Positions 7,972-15,746 of a DNA stretch of 21,493 bases are shown here, piece by piece. The position numbers and the translations under genes are program-made. The notes under the pieces were generated by a model. It did not search any database and was not told where the DNA came from. It saw only the letters and a list, made by a program, of their open reading frames with translations. The stretch is from Lysobacterales bacterium (GTDB lineage Bacteria; Pseudomonadota; Gammaproteobacteria; Xanthomonadales; SZUA-36): contig JABSSV010000011.1 in assembly GCA_013213875.1 (NCBI GenBank), positions 1-21,493 on the forward strand, written 5' to 3'. How positions within the stretch are numbered: position 1 is the stretch's first letter; each line of letters opens with the position of its first letter.

Positions 7972-7986
7972 GCTTTGGAGGTTGTT

Positions 7987-8097
7987 ATGTTCTTATCCAT
8001 CGGGCTCAAGCCCAAAAGCGCGCGTCTGTCGCGTCACAAAATATTTTCAGTGAGCGAGGTCAGCGCGACGGCCAGAGGGTGTCACCATGCGCACTAG
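7987..8097 (+). CDS. 36-codon ORF translationally coupled to cusB
   Basis: Small ORF: ATG at 7987, five bases after a strong ribosome site GGAGG (7977-7981), encoding MFLSIGLKPKSARLSRHKIF and ending ...ARGCHHAH before TAG 8095-8097. The stop lies 11 bases inside the cusB gene, so ribosomes finishing it are placed to start at cusB ATG 8087. It could be a coupling leader, a small metal-binding peptide (Cys-His-His-Ala-His end), or the fused remains of a deleted outer-membrane gene, since the basic N-terminus resembles the n-region of a signal peptide but no hydrophobic core follows. The ribosome site is the best evidence that it is translated; the product is unrecognised. Confidence 0.45.
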   Translation: MFLSIGLKPKSARLSRHKIFSVSEVSATARGCHHAH

Positions 8098-9409
8098 CCT
8101 TCTACTCGTCCTGACGCTGCTGGCACTGGCCGCCGGCATCTGGCTGGGGCGCACGCTACTGGCACCGACTGATTCATCGGCTACCCGATTTAATGAGAAC
8201 CAGCCGGTCAGCCGGGAGATTCTGTACTGGGTAGCACCCATGGACCCGGCCTACCGCCGTGATGGTCCGGGCAAGTCACCCATGGGCATGGACCTGGTGC
8301 CCGTCTATGCCGATGAGGTGCAAGCGGCGCAGCAGGTGCGTATCGACCCCACCGTGGTTGCCAACCTCGGTATTCGCACCGCCAGCGCGGAGCGCGGACC
8401 GCTGGCACGGCAGCTGCGAACCGTGGGCTACGTCAGCTACGACGAGGAGACCATCCAGCATGTGCACACGCGGGTCGATGGCTGGATAGAGTCGCTGGCC
8501 GTTACCGCTAACGGAGATCCGGTGCGCGCCGGTCAGCAGCTGTTCGAGCTCTACGCCCCCAACCTCGTCAATGCCCAGCAGGACTACCTGGCGCTACTAA
8601 ATGGCGCAGCCAGCCCCAGTCTGGTCAAGGCCTCACGGGAACGACTGCGCGCCCTGGGCATGGAGCCTGCGGCGCTAAGGCGTCTGGATCAGGAGCGTGT
8701 GGTGCAGCAGCGAGTACCCTTTACCGCCTCCGGCAGTGGCTATATCGCGCATCTGGGTGTACGCGAGGGCATTTTTGTCACGCCCAGCACGGAGGTACTG
8801 TCCATTGCCCGGCTGGATACGGTATGGGTCATCGCCGAAGTGCTGGAACGTCAGGCAGGCTGGATCACCGCCGGACAGAAAGCGATGGTCACCCTGGATC
8901 ATGCACCCGACGCGCCGCGCGAGGCGGTGGTGGATTATGTGTACCCGGAACTGGACCCGGTCAGCCGCACGCGTCGCGTGCGGCTACGCCTGCCCAATCG
9001 GGATCTCAGCCTACGCCCAAACATGTACGCCCAGGTAATGATCGCCGGCCAGGCCACACCGCCGGTGGTGCACGTACCACGCGAAGCCGTACTGCGCGAC
9101 GGCCAGGGTCAACGCGTGGTAGTGGCAGTCGCCCCGGGACGTTATGAGGTGCGCCGTGTGCGCGCCGGACTGGAATCGGGTCAGCGCATTGGCATTCGCC
9201 GCGGCCTGGCTGCGGGCGAATTGGTGGTGGTGTCCGGACAGTTTTTGCTGGATTCAGAGGCCAGCAGCAGTGCTCTGCAACGCCTGCACAGTCCATCAAC
9301 CTCCCGGCAGGCACCGCCGCATGAGCACGAGCAAGCCGCGGACCAAGACGCTATGGATCATGGTAGCCATGAGGCCCATCAGCACCACCAGCACGGTGGC
9401 GGGTCATGA
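8087..9409 (+). CDS. cusB: CusB-like periplasmic adaptor (membrane fusion protein) of Cu/Ag efflux
   Basis: 440 residues. Residues 4-25 form a membrane anchor or signal. Residues 46-75 are a heavy-metal-binding domain of the type fused to CusB (YWVAPMDPAY, then DGPGKSPMGMDLVPVY): the Met residues remain, but the Cys found in many relatives are absent. Next come the beta-barrel, lipoyl-like and helical parts (VDGWIESLAV near 130; PRTP-like YVYPELDPVSRTRRVRL near 285-300; NMYAQVMI), as in RND adaptors. The C-terminus (about 410-440) is a His-rich tail with eight His. CusB hands Cu(I)/Ag(I) to CusA and bridges it to the outer-membrane channel. The start follows a GAGGG-like site and the coupled 36-codon ORF. 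Its TGA overlaps cusA ATG in ATGA, so the two are translationally linked. Confidence 0.9.
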   Translation: MRTSLLLVLTLLALAAGIWLGRTLLAPTDSSATRFNENQPVSREILYWVAPMDPAYRRDGPGKSPMGMDLVPVYADEVQAAQQVRIDPTVVANLGIRTASAERGPLARQLRTVGYVSYDEETIQHVHTRVDGWIESLAVTANGDPVRAGQQLFELYAPNLVNAQQDYLALLNGAASPSLVKASRERLRALGMEPAALRRLDQERVVQQRVPFTASGSGYIAHLGVREGIFVTPSTEVLSIARLDTVWVIAEVLERQAGWITAGQKAMVTLDHAPDAPREAVVDYVYPELDPVSRTRRVRLRLPNRDLSLRPNMYAQVMIAGQATPPVVHVPREAVLRDGQGQRVVVAVAPGRYEVRRVRAGLESGQRIGIRRGLAAGELVVVSGQFLLDSEASSSALQRLHSPSTSRQAPPHEHEQAADQDAMDHGSHEAHQHHQHGGGS

Positions 9410-12400
9410 TCACCCGTCTCATCGACTGGTCCCTGCACAATCAGGTGCTGGTGCTGCTGCTCTCCGCCCTGCTGGGCGCAGCCGGGTTATGGGCTGTGCG
9501 CAGTCTGCCGGTGGATGCGCTACCCGACCTGTCCGATGTGCAGGTCATCGTCAAAACCCCCTTTCCCGGCCAGGCGCCCCAGGTGGTTGAGGACCAGGTC
9601 ACCTACCCGCTGAGCACCGCATTGCTGTCGGTACCCGGCGCGATCACCGTGCGCGGTTATTCCTTCTTTGGCGATTCCTATTGCTATGTGATCTTTGCCG
9701 ACGGCACAGACCTCTACTGGGCGCGCGCGCGGGTGCTTGAGTATCTGAATCAGGCCGCGGCAGAACTGCCGGCCGGTGTCCGCCCCGCGTTGGGGCCCGA
9801 CGCTACCGGCGTAGGCTGGATTTATCAGTATGCGCTGGTGGACCGTAGCGGGCAGCATGATCTGGCCCAACTGCGCAGCCTGCAGGACTGGTTTTTGAAA
9901 TACGAATTGCAGGCCCTGCCCGGCGTGGCCGAGGTTGCCAGCCTGGGTGGCATGGTGCGCCAGTATCAGGTGATTGTCGATCCGGACCGACTGCGCGCCT
10001 ACGGCCTGTCTTTGGCTCAGGTGCACCATGCAATCGCCAGCGGCAATCAGGAACGCGGTGGGGCGGTGATTGAAATGGGTGAGGCTGAGTATATGGTCCG
10101 CGCCACCGGCTATTTGAGCGGGCTGGAGGACCTCGCCGCCCTGCCCCTAGGTCTGTCCGCACAGGGTACGCCGCTGCGACTGGAAGATGTGGCCGAGCTG
10201 CGCGTGGGGCCGGAACTGCGACGCGGTATCGGTGAATTGGATGGAGAAGGTGAAGTGGCCGGCGGCATTGTCCTTATGCGCAGCGGTGACAATGCGCTGG
10301 CAACCATTGAACGCGTGCGTGCGCGGCTGGCTGAACTGCAGGCCAGCCTACCGCCGGGCGTAGAGCTGGTGACCACCTATGACCGGGCCGGTCTTATTAA
10401 ACGCGCCATCAACACCCTGCAAGAGACCCTGTTGAAAGAGCTGTTGGTGGTCGGGCTGATCTGTGCCGTATTTCTGCTGCACCTGCGCTCCGCCCTGGTG
10501 GTGCTTATCACGCTGCCACTGGGCGTCCTGGCCGCCTTTCTGATCATGCGACTGCAGGGAATTAATGCCAATATCATGTCTCTGGGGGGCATTGCCATTG
10601 CCATCGGCGCCATGGTCGATGCCGCCATTGTCATGCTGGAGAATGCCCATCGGCATCTCGCCGCTGCGAACAAGCAGGCGCCAGCGCGGCGCGCCGCTAT
10701 CGCCCGGGCCGTGCGTGAAGTCGGCCCACCCATTTTTTTCTCGCTGCTGATTATCACGCTGAGTTTCATACCGGTTTTCGCGCTGGAAGCGCAGGAAGGC
10801 CGCCTGTTTGCGCCCTTGGCCTGGACCAAGACCTGGGCCATGGCTGCCGCCGCAGGTCTGGCCGTAACCCTGCTGCCGGTGCTGATCATGCTGTGTCTGG
10901 GCCAACGTCCACCTCGGGTTCGGCGCAACCCCTTCGATCGACTGCTGCGCGCCGCTTACGCGCCTCTGCTCAAGGGCGTTTTGCGACGCCCCGGGTTGAT
11001 CGTACTGCTGGCCCTGCTGCTGTTACCGTTAGGTCTCTGGCCCGCGCAGAAACTTGGCAGCGAGTTCATGCCGGAGTTGGAAGAAGGGGACCTGCTGTAT
11101 ATGCCCAGCACCTATCCCGGCATCAGCCCGGACAAGGCCCGGGAACTGCTACAGCAGACCAACAAACTGATCATGAGCGTGCCGGAAGTGGCCCAGGTGC
11201 ACGGCAAGATCGGGCGTGCCGACACGGCCACGGACCCAGCCCCGCTGAGCATGATCGAAAGCCTGATCCGCTTTCACCCGCCGGCGCAGTGGCGACCCGG
11301 CATGACGCGGGAACGACTGCGCGAGGAACTGGATCAGGTCGTGCAACTACCGGGCCTGACCAACAGCTGGGTCATGCCCATCAAAGCCCGCATCGATATG
11401 CTGGCGACCGGCATCCGTACCCCGGTAGGTATCAAGGTTTCCGGTCCGGACCTGAAGGAGCTGACGGCCTTGGCAACGCGCCTGGAGGCTCTGCTCCAAA
11501 CCTTGCCCGATACGCGCTCCGTGTACGCAGAACGCGTGAGTGGCGGCCGCTATCTGGTGGTCGATATCGATCGCCAGCGCGCCGCCCGCTACGGTTTGAA
11601 TATCGACGAACTGCAGCAGTTGATTGCCTTTGGCATCGGCGGGGCGAACATCACGCGCACGGTGGAGGGCCGGGAGCGGTACCCGGTCAGTCTGCGCTTC
11701 CCGCAGACGCGGCGCGATTCCCTGCAAGCGCTGGAGCAGCTGCCGCTGCTCGGTGCCAACGGCGCCAGTCTGGCGCTGGCCGATGTGGCCACGCTGCGCA
11801 TTGAGGACGGCCCACCCATGATCCGCAGCGAGAATGCGCGTCTGACAGGCTGGGTCTATGTGGATACGGATACCCAGGACCTGAGCGGCTATGTGCAGGC
11901 CGCCCAGCAGCTGGTCGCTGAGCAGCTCTCCTTACCCCCCGGCTATGCGCTGAGCTGGTCCGGCCAGTATGAATATCTGCAGCGTGCGCAGCAGCGTTTG
12001 CTCCTGGTAGCGCCCCTGACCCTGGCCATCATGGTGTTGCTGCTGTACTTGAGTTTCCGCAGCCTGCCGGAAGTCGCGCTGGTGCTTGGCACGCTGCCGC
12101 TGGCCCTGAGCGGCGGTCTGTGGCTACTGTACCTACTGGACTATTCGCTCAGCGTTGCCGTGGGCGTGGGTTTCCTGGCCCTGGCCGGGGTCAGCGTGGA
12201 ACTTGGGGTCGTGATGCTGGTGTATCTGAACCAGGCGGTCGCCGATCGGCGCCGGGAGACACAAACCGCTCTGGATGAAGCCAGCCTGCGCGAGGCCGTG
12301 CGCCGGGGCGCCCTGCTGCGCGTGCGCCCGGTCATCATGACCGTAGCCGCTACCATCGCTGGTCTGTTACCCATCATGCTGGGCACCGGCACCGGTGCGG

Positions 12401-12519
12401 AAATCATGCGCCGCATCGCGGCGCCCATGGTAGGCGGCTTGCTGAGCGCAACGCTGCTGGCGCTGGCGGTGATACCGGCCATCTATCTGCTGTGGCAGCG
12501 CAGTCGCCTGCGAGACTAG
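9406..12519 (+). CDS. cusA: CusA-like heavy-metal RND efflux pump (Cu/Ag class)
   Basis: 1037 residues, full length for heavy-metal RND pumps. TM1 (about 13-32) is followed by a porter loop, TM2-6 (341-500), a second TM and porter half, and TM8-12 (about 865-1032). TM4 carries GAMVDAAIVMLENAHRH with Asp405, matching the proton-relay Asp405 of E. coli CusA. The three Met that bind Cu(I)/Ag(I) in E. coli CusA (573, 623, 672) appear at 566 (LLYMPST), 616 (PLSMIES) and 665 (RIDMLATG), all shifted by exactly seven. This supports monovalent copper/silver rather than Zn/Co/Ni. The pump moves metal from periplasm or cytoplasm across the outer membrane using the proton gradient, as a trimer with CusB. 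It is the last gene of the locus and stops four bases before the ghost end of ilvA. Confidence 0.95.
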   Translation: MITRLIDWSLHNQVLVLLLSALLGAAGLWAVRSLPVDALPDLSDVQVIVKTPFPGQAPQVVEDQVTYPLSTALLSVPGAITVRGYSFFGDSYCYVIFADGTDLYWARARVLEYLNQAAAELPAGVRPALGPDATGVGWIYQYALVDRSGQHDLAQLRSLQDWFLKYELQALPGVAEVASLGGMVRQYQVIVDPDRLRAYGLSLAQVHHAIASGNQERGGAVIEMGEAEYMVRATGYLSGLEDLAALPLGLSAQGTPLRLEDVAELRVGPELRRGIGELDGEGEVAGGIVLMRSGDNALATIERVRARLAELQASLPPGVELVTTYDRAGLIKRAINTLQETLLKELLVVGLICAVFLLHLRSALVVLITLPLGVLAAFLIMRLQGINANIMSLGGIAIAIGAMVDAAIVMLENAHRHLAAANKQAPARRAAIARAVREVGPPIFFSLLIITLSFIPVFALEAQEGRLFAPLAWTKTWAMAAAAGLAVTLLPVLIMLCLGQRPPRVRRNPFDRLLRAAYAPLLKGVLRRPGLIVLLALLLLPLGLWPAQKLGSEFMPELEEGDLLYMPSTYPGISPDKARELLQQTNKLIMSVPEVAQVHGKIGRADTATDPAPLSMIESLIRFHPPAQWRPGMTRERLREELDQVVQLPGLTNSWVMPIKARIDMLATGIRTPVGIKVSGPDLKELTALATRLEALLQTLPDTRSVYAERVSGGRYLVVDIDRQRAARYGLNIDELQQLIAFGIGGANITRTVEGRERYPVSLRFPQTRRDSLQALEQLPLLGANGASLALADVATLRIEDGPPMIRSENARLTGWVYVDTDTQDLSGYVQAAQQLVAEQLSLPPGYALSWSGQYEYLQRAQQRLLLVAPLTLAIMVLLLYLSFRSLPEVALVLGTLPLALSGGLWLLYLLDYSLSVAVGVGFLALAGVSVELGVVMLVYLNQAVADRRRETQTALDEASLREAVRRGALLRVRPVIMTVAATIAGLLPIMLGTGTGAEIMRRIAAPMVGGLLSATLLALAVIPAIYLLWQRSRLRD

Positions 12520-12522
12520 GGA

Positions 12523-12612
12523 TCAGCCAGCGTCACCGGCGACGGCGCTGAGCTGCGGCTGCGGCGCCGCGCCCAGAAACTGTTCACAGGCCGGATTATC
12601 ACTCTCATCCAC
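12523..12612 (-). other. ilvA: In-frame continuation of ilvA beyond the stop codon
   Basis: Read on the minus strand straight after the ilvA TAA (12615-12613), the same frame gives VDESDNPACEQFLGAAPQPQ and on to TGA 12525-12523 (29 codons). E. coli IlvA ends with GYDCHDETNNPAFRFFLAG as I recall it; here the line-up is GYH-stop-VDESDNPACEQFLGA, with the stop at one residue position and no length change. The lost residue was plausibly Tyr or Cys/Trp by one base change. This is the expected C-terminus of the enzyme. Confidence 0.8.
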
Positions 12613-14094
12613 TTAGTGATAACCGGTCTGGGCCAAGAAGGCCTGAAATGCACCATCCTCACCCGGCGGCACCAGAAATCCCGCCAGCACGCGGCCCTGA
12701 GCCGCACCATGGTTGCGATAGTGAAACAAACTAATCGACCAGCGCCCGGCCAGCACGGTCAGAAACTCCAGTAGCGCTCCGGGACGTTCGGGAAACTCAA
12801 AGCGGTACAGCCGTTCGCGCTGGCCGGAGGGCAAACAACCACCCACCAGGTGGCGCAAATGCAGCTTGGCCAGTTCATTGCCACTCAGATCCTTTACCGC
12901 GTAACCCGCCGCATGCAGCTGGGCCTGGAGCGCCGGGGCCGGCTGCTCGGAGCGTAGCCCTACAAAGACCCGTGCATCCCGCGTGCCGTTGTGCCGGTAG
13001 TTGAACTCGGTTACCGACGCCTCGCCCAGGGCGCGACAGAAGGCCAGAAAACTGCCGGGCTGCTCGGGAATGGTTACCGCCAGCAGCGCTTCGGACCCGT
13101 CTCCGAGCGTGCAGCGCTCCACCACGTGTCCCAGGCGATCAAAATTAACATTGGCACCGCTGACCACCGCCACCCAGCGCTCTAGGGCCGGCGGCGGGCG
13201 GGCAGCGCGGTCACGCCAGGCCAGTGCACCCGCTACCGCCAGCGCGCCAGCCGGCTCTGGCACGGCGCGCACCTCTTCAAACACCAAACGTACCGCGGTA
13301 CAGACCTCGTCCACGCTGACCGTGATCACCTCATCCAGCAGGTTACGGCACAGGGCAAAAGTACGGCTGCCGACCTGGCGCACAGCGACGCCGTCGGCAA
13401 ACATGCCGGTGGCGCCAATATCAACCGGCTGACCGGCCTGCAGGGCTGCCTGCATGCTGGCCGCGTCCTCCGGTTCCACGCCAATAACGCGCGTGTGCGG
13501 GTAGACGGCCTTGATCGTGGCCGCGATGCCGGCGGCCATACCGCCACCGCCGACGCAGACAAACACCACGTCCGGCGGTTCTGGCAGCTGCTGGCTGATC
13601 TCCACGCCAATGGTGCCTTGACCGGCGATCACATCCTCATCGTCGAAGGGGTGCACAAAATGCGCGCCACTGGCTTCCGCGGCCGCTTGCGCCGCCGCGC
13701 AGGCGGCGTCGAAATCATCTCCCGTCTGCACGATGTCCGCACCCAGCGCCGCCACGGCCTGAACCTTGATGGCCGGTGTGGTGCGTGGCATGAAGATCCG
13801 TGCTGCAACGCCCAAGCGCTGGGCGGCCAGAGCCACACCCTGGGCGTGATTACCGGCCGAGGCCGCCACCACACCCCGGGACCGGGCCTCCTGATCCAGC
13901 TGATGAATGCAGTGGTAGGCGCCGCGCAGCTTGAAAGAAAAGGTCGGCTGCAAATCCTCGCGCTTTAGAAGCAGTTCCACGCCAAGGCGGGCAGACAGGC
14001 GCGGCGCTGGGTCCAGCGGTGTACGCCGGGCCACATCGTAAACCTGCGCGCGCAGGGCGCGCTGCAGGTAGTGCTGGCACAGGCCGCTGTCCAT
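12613..14094 (-). CDS. ilvA: Threonine deaminase (threonine ammonia-lyase, biosynthetic), C-terminus cut by a TAA
   Basis: Converts threonine to 2-oxobutanoate and ammonia, the first step to isoleucine. The start at 14094 (MDSGLCQHYLQRAL) matches the family N-terminus, starts four bases after the leuB stop and gives 493 residues; the upstream in-frame ATG at 14187 lies in leuB and would add an unrelated segment. The PLP lysine is Lys55 in FSFKLRGAY. SAGNHAQG and the phosphate loop VGGGGMAAG follow. The C-terminal third holds two ACT-like regulatory domains (about 320-405 and 415-493; KDLSGNELAKLHLRHLVGG, then RLYRFEFPERPGALLEF), the site of isoleucine feedback. The frame ends GYH-TAA, about 16 residues before where E. 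coli IlvA would end, while the conserved tail continues in frame downstream. Catalysis is probably intact; regulation or stability may be altered. Poor ribosome site, so coupling to leuB is likely. Confidence 0.92.
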   Translation of the reverse strand: MDSGLCQHYLQRALRAQVYDVARRTPLDPAPRLSARLGVELLLKREDLQPTFSFKLRGAYHCIHQLDQEARSRGVVAASAGNHAQGVALAAQRLGVAARIFMPRTTPAIKVQAVAALGADIVQTGDDFDAACAAAQAAAEASGAHFVHPFDDEDVIAGQGTIGVEISQQLPEPPDVVFVCVGGGGMAAGIAATIKAVYPHTRVIGVEPEDAASMQAALQAGQPVDIGATGMFADGVAVRQVGSRTFALCRNLLDEVITVSVDEVCTAVRLVFEEVRAVPEPAGALAVAGALAWRDRAARPPPALERWVAVVSGANVNFDRLGHVVERCTLGDGSEALLAVTIPEQPGSFLAFCRALGEASVTEFNYRHNGTRDARVFVGLRSEQPAPALQAQLHAAGYAVKDLSGNELAKLHLRHLVGGCLPSGQRERLYRFEFPERPGALLEFLTVLAGRWSISLFHYRNHGAAQGRVLAGFLVPPGEDGAFQAFLAQTGYH

Positions 14095-14098
14095 GGCG

Positions 14099-15178
14099 CT
14101 AGATGAAGGCGACCTTCTTGGTATGGATATCCGAGAGCTGGTTGATGACCGCATCGGCGGCTTCATCGGTGCGCAGATTGCCACCAATATCTAGCGTACA
14201 CTGCTGGGTGGACACGGCGTTCCAGATGGCCAGCTCAATCTGGCGCGCCACTTCGCGCATGCCCAGACTGTAGTCGAACATCATGCCCACCGATGCGAGC
14301 ATGCCAAAAGGATTGGCCAGGCCGCGACCGGCAATATCCGGTGCCGACCCGTGAATGGGCTCATACAGCCCCGCCTTGCCCTCACCCAGCGAGGCGGAAG
14401 GCAACATGCCCATGGAACCGACCAGCACGGAGGCTTCATCGGTCAGGATGTCACCGAACATGTTCTCCGTCACGATCACATTAAAGCGCGACGGATTGGC
14501 CACGATGTGCATAGCGGCAGCATCCACCAGCATGGTCTCATAGGCCACATCGGGGTAGCTGGCGGCCATGATCTCGCCGCTGACCTTTCGCCACAGGCGC
14601 GAGGTAGCCAGCACATTGGCCTTGTCAATCATGGTCACGCGCCCGTAGCGGCTGCGCGCCATATCAGCGGCAATTTTCACCACCCGCTCGATTTCGCGAC
14701 GCGTGTAGCTGTAGGCGTCCGATGCCTCATCGTCGCCCTCCAGCTTGTCACCGAAATAGCTACCTCCGGTCAATTCACGCACCACCATCATGTCCACATT
14801 TTCAATGTGTTCCGCTTTCAGCGGACTGATGGACGCCAGCGCCGGATGCAGGCGCACCGGGCGCAGGTTGGCAAACAGCTTCAGGGCCTTACGCAGGTCC
14901 AGCAATCCCTGTTCCGGCCGTTTGCTGGCATCCGGATTGTCCCACTTGGGACCGCCCACCGCGCCCAGCACCACCGCATCCGCCTCAGCACATTTGGCCA
15001 GCGTGTCGGCGGGTAAGGGCTCGCCGGTGGCATCCAGTGCCGCACCGCCGATAAGCGCCTCTTCGATGGTTAGCGAAAGCCCGTAGATATCGCCCACAGC
15101 GCGAATCAGCTTCTCCGCCTGAGCCGTGACTTCCGGGCCGATACCATCGCCCGGCAGCAGCAAAATTTTAGCGTTCAT
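14099..15178 (-). CDS. leuB: 3-isopropylmalate dehydrogenase
   Basis: Oxidises and decarboxylates (2R,3S)-3-isopropylmalate to 4-methyl-2-oxopentanoate with NAD, third step of leucine synthesis, cytoplasmic. The start chosen at 15178 (MNAKILLLPGDGIGPEV) gives 359 residues, near the E. coli 363; the longer frame from 15316 runs through leuD and is a shadow. Motifs: GDGIGPE at the start, LRPVRLHPAL with substrate-binding Arg, VVRELTGGSYFG, the metal-binding FGDILTDEAS and the NAD site EPIHGSAPDIAG. A good ribosome site (AGGA, six bases) stands before the ATG. The first 11 bases overlap the end of leuD, and ilvA begins four bases after its stop. Confidence 0.96.
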   Translation of the reverse strand: MNAKILLLPGDGIGPEVTAQAEKLIRAVGDIYGLSLTIEEALIGGAALDATGEPLPADTLAKCAEADAVVLGAVGGPKWDNPDASKRPEQGLLDLRKALKLFANLRPVRLHPALASISPLKAEHIENVDMMVVRELTGGSYFGDKLEGDDEASDAYSYTRREIERVVKIAADMARSRYGRVTMIDKANVLATSRLWRKVSGEIMAASYPDVAYETMLVDAAAMHIVANPSRFNVIVTENMFGDILTDEASVLVGSMGMLPSASLGEGKAGLYEPIHGSAPDIAGRGLANPFGMLASVGMMFDYSLGMREVARQIELAIWNAVSTQQCTLDIGGNLRTDEAADAVINQLSDIHTKKVAFI

Positions 15179-15746
15179 GATTGTCCTCATAGCTTTTGAT
15201 CTGATCCTGCTGCGCGAGCAGAAAGTCCAGCCGGTCCATGCCGTTGAGCAGGCAATAGCGGGCAAAGCCGTCCAGCTGGAAAGAAAACACATGGCCGGCC
15301 GGCGTACGCACCTCACAGGCCTCCAGATCCACCGTCAGCGTTTCGCCGTCCATGGCCAGTAGCTGCTCATGTTGCGCCGGCTCCAGCACGATCGGCAACA
15401 GGCCCACGTTCTGTGCATTGTTGCGAAAAATATCGGCGATCTCGCTGGAGATCACCACGCGAAAACCAAAGCCCAGCAGGGCGCGCGGTGCGTGTTCGCG
15501 GGAGGAACCGCAGCCAAAGTTACGCCCGGCCACCAGAATCGGACTGGCTGCAGCGCGGGCCTCATTAAGCACGCAATCCGGTAGCGGCTCGCCCTGCGCG
15601 TCAAAGCGCCAGTCGGCAAAGGCATAGTCACCCATGCCCTCAAAGCTGGTGGCGGTGAGAAAGCGCCCGGGAATAATCTGGTCCGTATCAATATTAACCT
15701 GCGGTAGCACCAGCACGGAGCCGGTCAATTGAGTAAACGCTTCCAT
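15168..15746 (-). CDS. leuD: 3-isopropylmalate dehydratase small subunit
   Basis: Small subunit of isopropylmalate isomerase, which with LeuC turns 2-isopropylmalate into 3-isopropylmalate. 192 residues, close to the usual 200. Recognised by NIDTDQIIPGRFL at the start, the swivel-domain signature GRNFGCGSSREHAP and the stretch SSEIADIFRNNAQNVGLLPI. A strong ribosome site (GGGGAGG) lies about seven bases before ATG 15746, and that ATG overlaps the leuC stop in TGATG. Its own stop lies 11 bases inside leuB. This fits a stoichiometric LeuCD complex. Confidence 0.96.
   Translation of the reverse strand: MEAFTQLTGSVLVLPQVNIDTDQIIPGRFLTATSFEGMGDYAFADWRFDAQGEPLPDCVLNEARAAASPILVAGRNFGCGSSREHAPRALLGFGFRVVISSEIADIFRNNAQNVGLLPIVLEPAQHEQLLAMDGETLTVDLEACEVRTPAGHVFSFQLDGFARYCLLNGMDRLDFLLAQQDQIKSYEDNHER

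Noticed and set aside
12543..12569. GC hairpin CGGCGC/GCGCCG between cusA and ilvA as a terminator
   Set aside because: No T-run on either side, and the bases encode the expected ilvA tail; base pairing is likely a by-product of GC-rich coding.
14095..14187. Longer ilvA start at 14187
   Set aside because: The extra 31 residues lie in leuB in another frame and look unlike IlvA; the start at 14094 matches the family and follows the leuB stop by four bases.
15179..15316. Longer leuB start at 15316
   Set aside because: The added segment is out-of-frame leuD; MNAKILLLPGDGIGPE at 15178 is the standard LeuB start with a good ribosome site.
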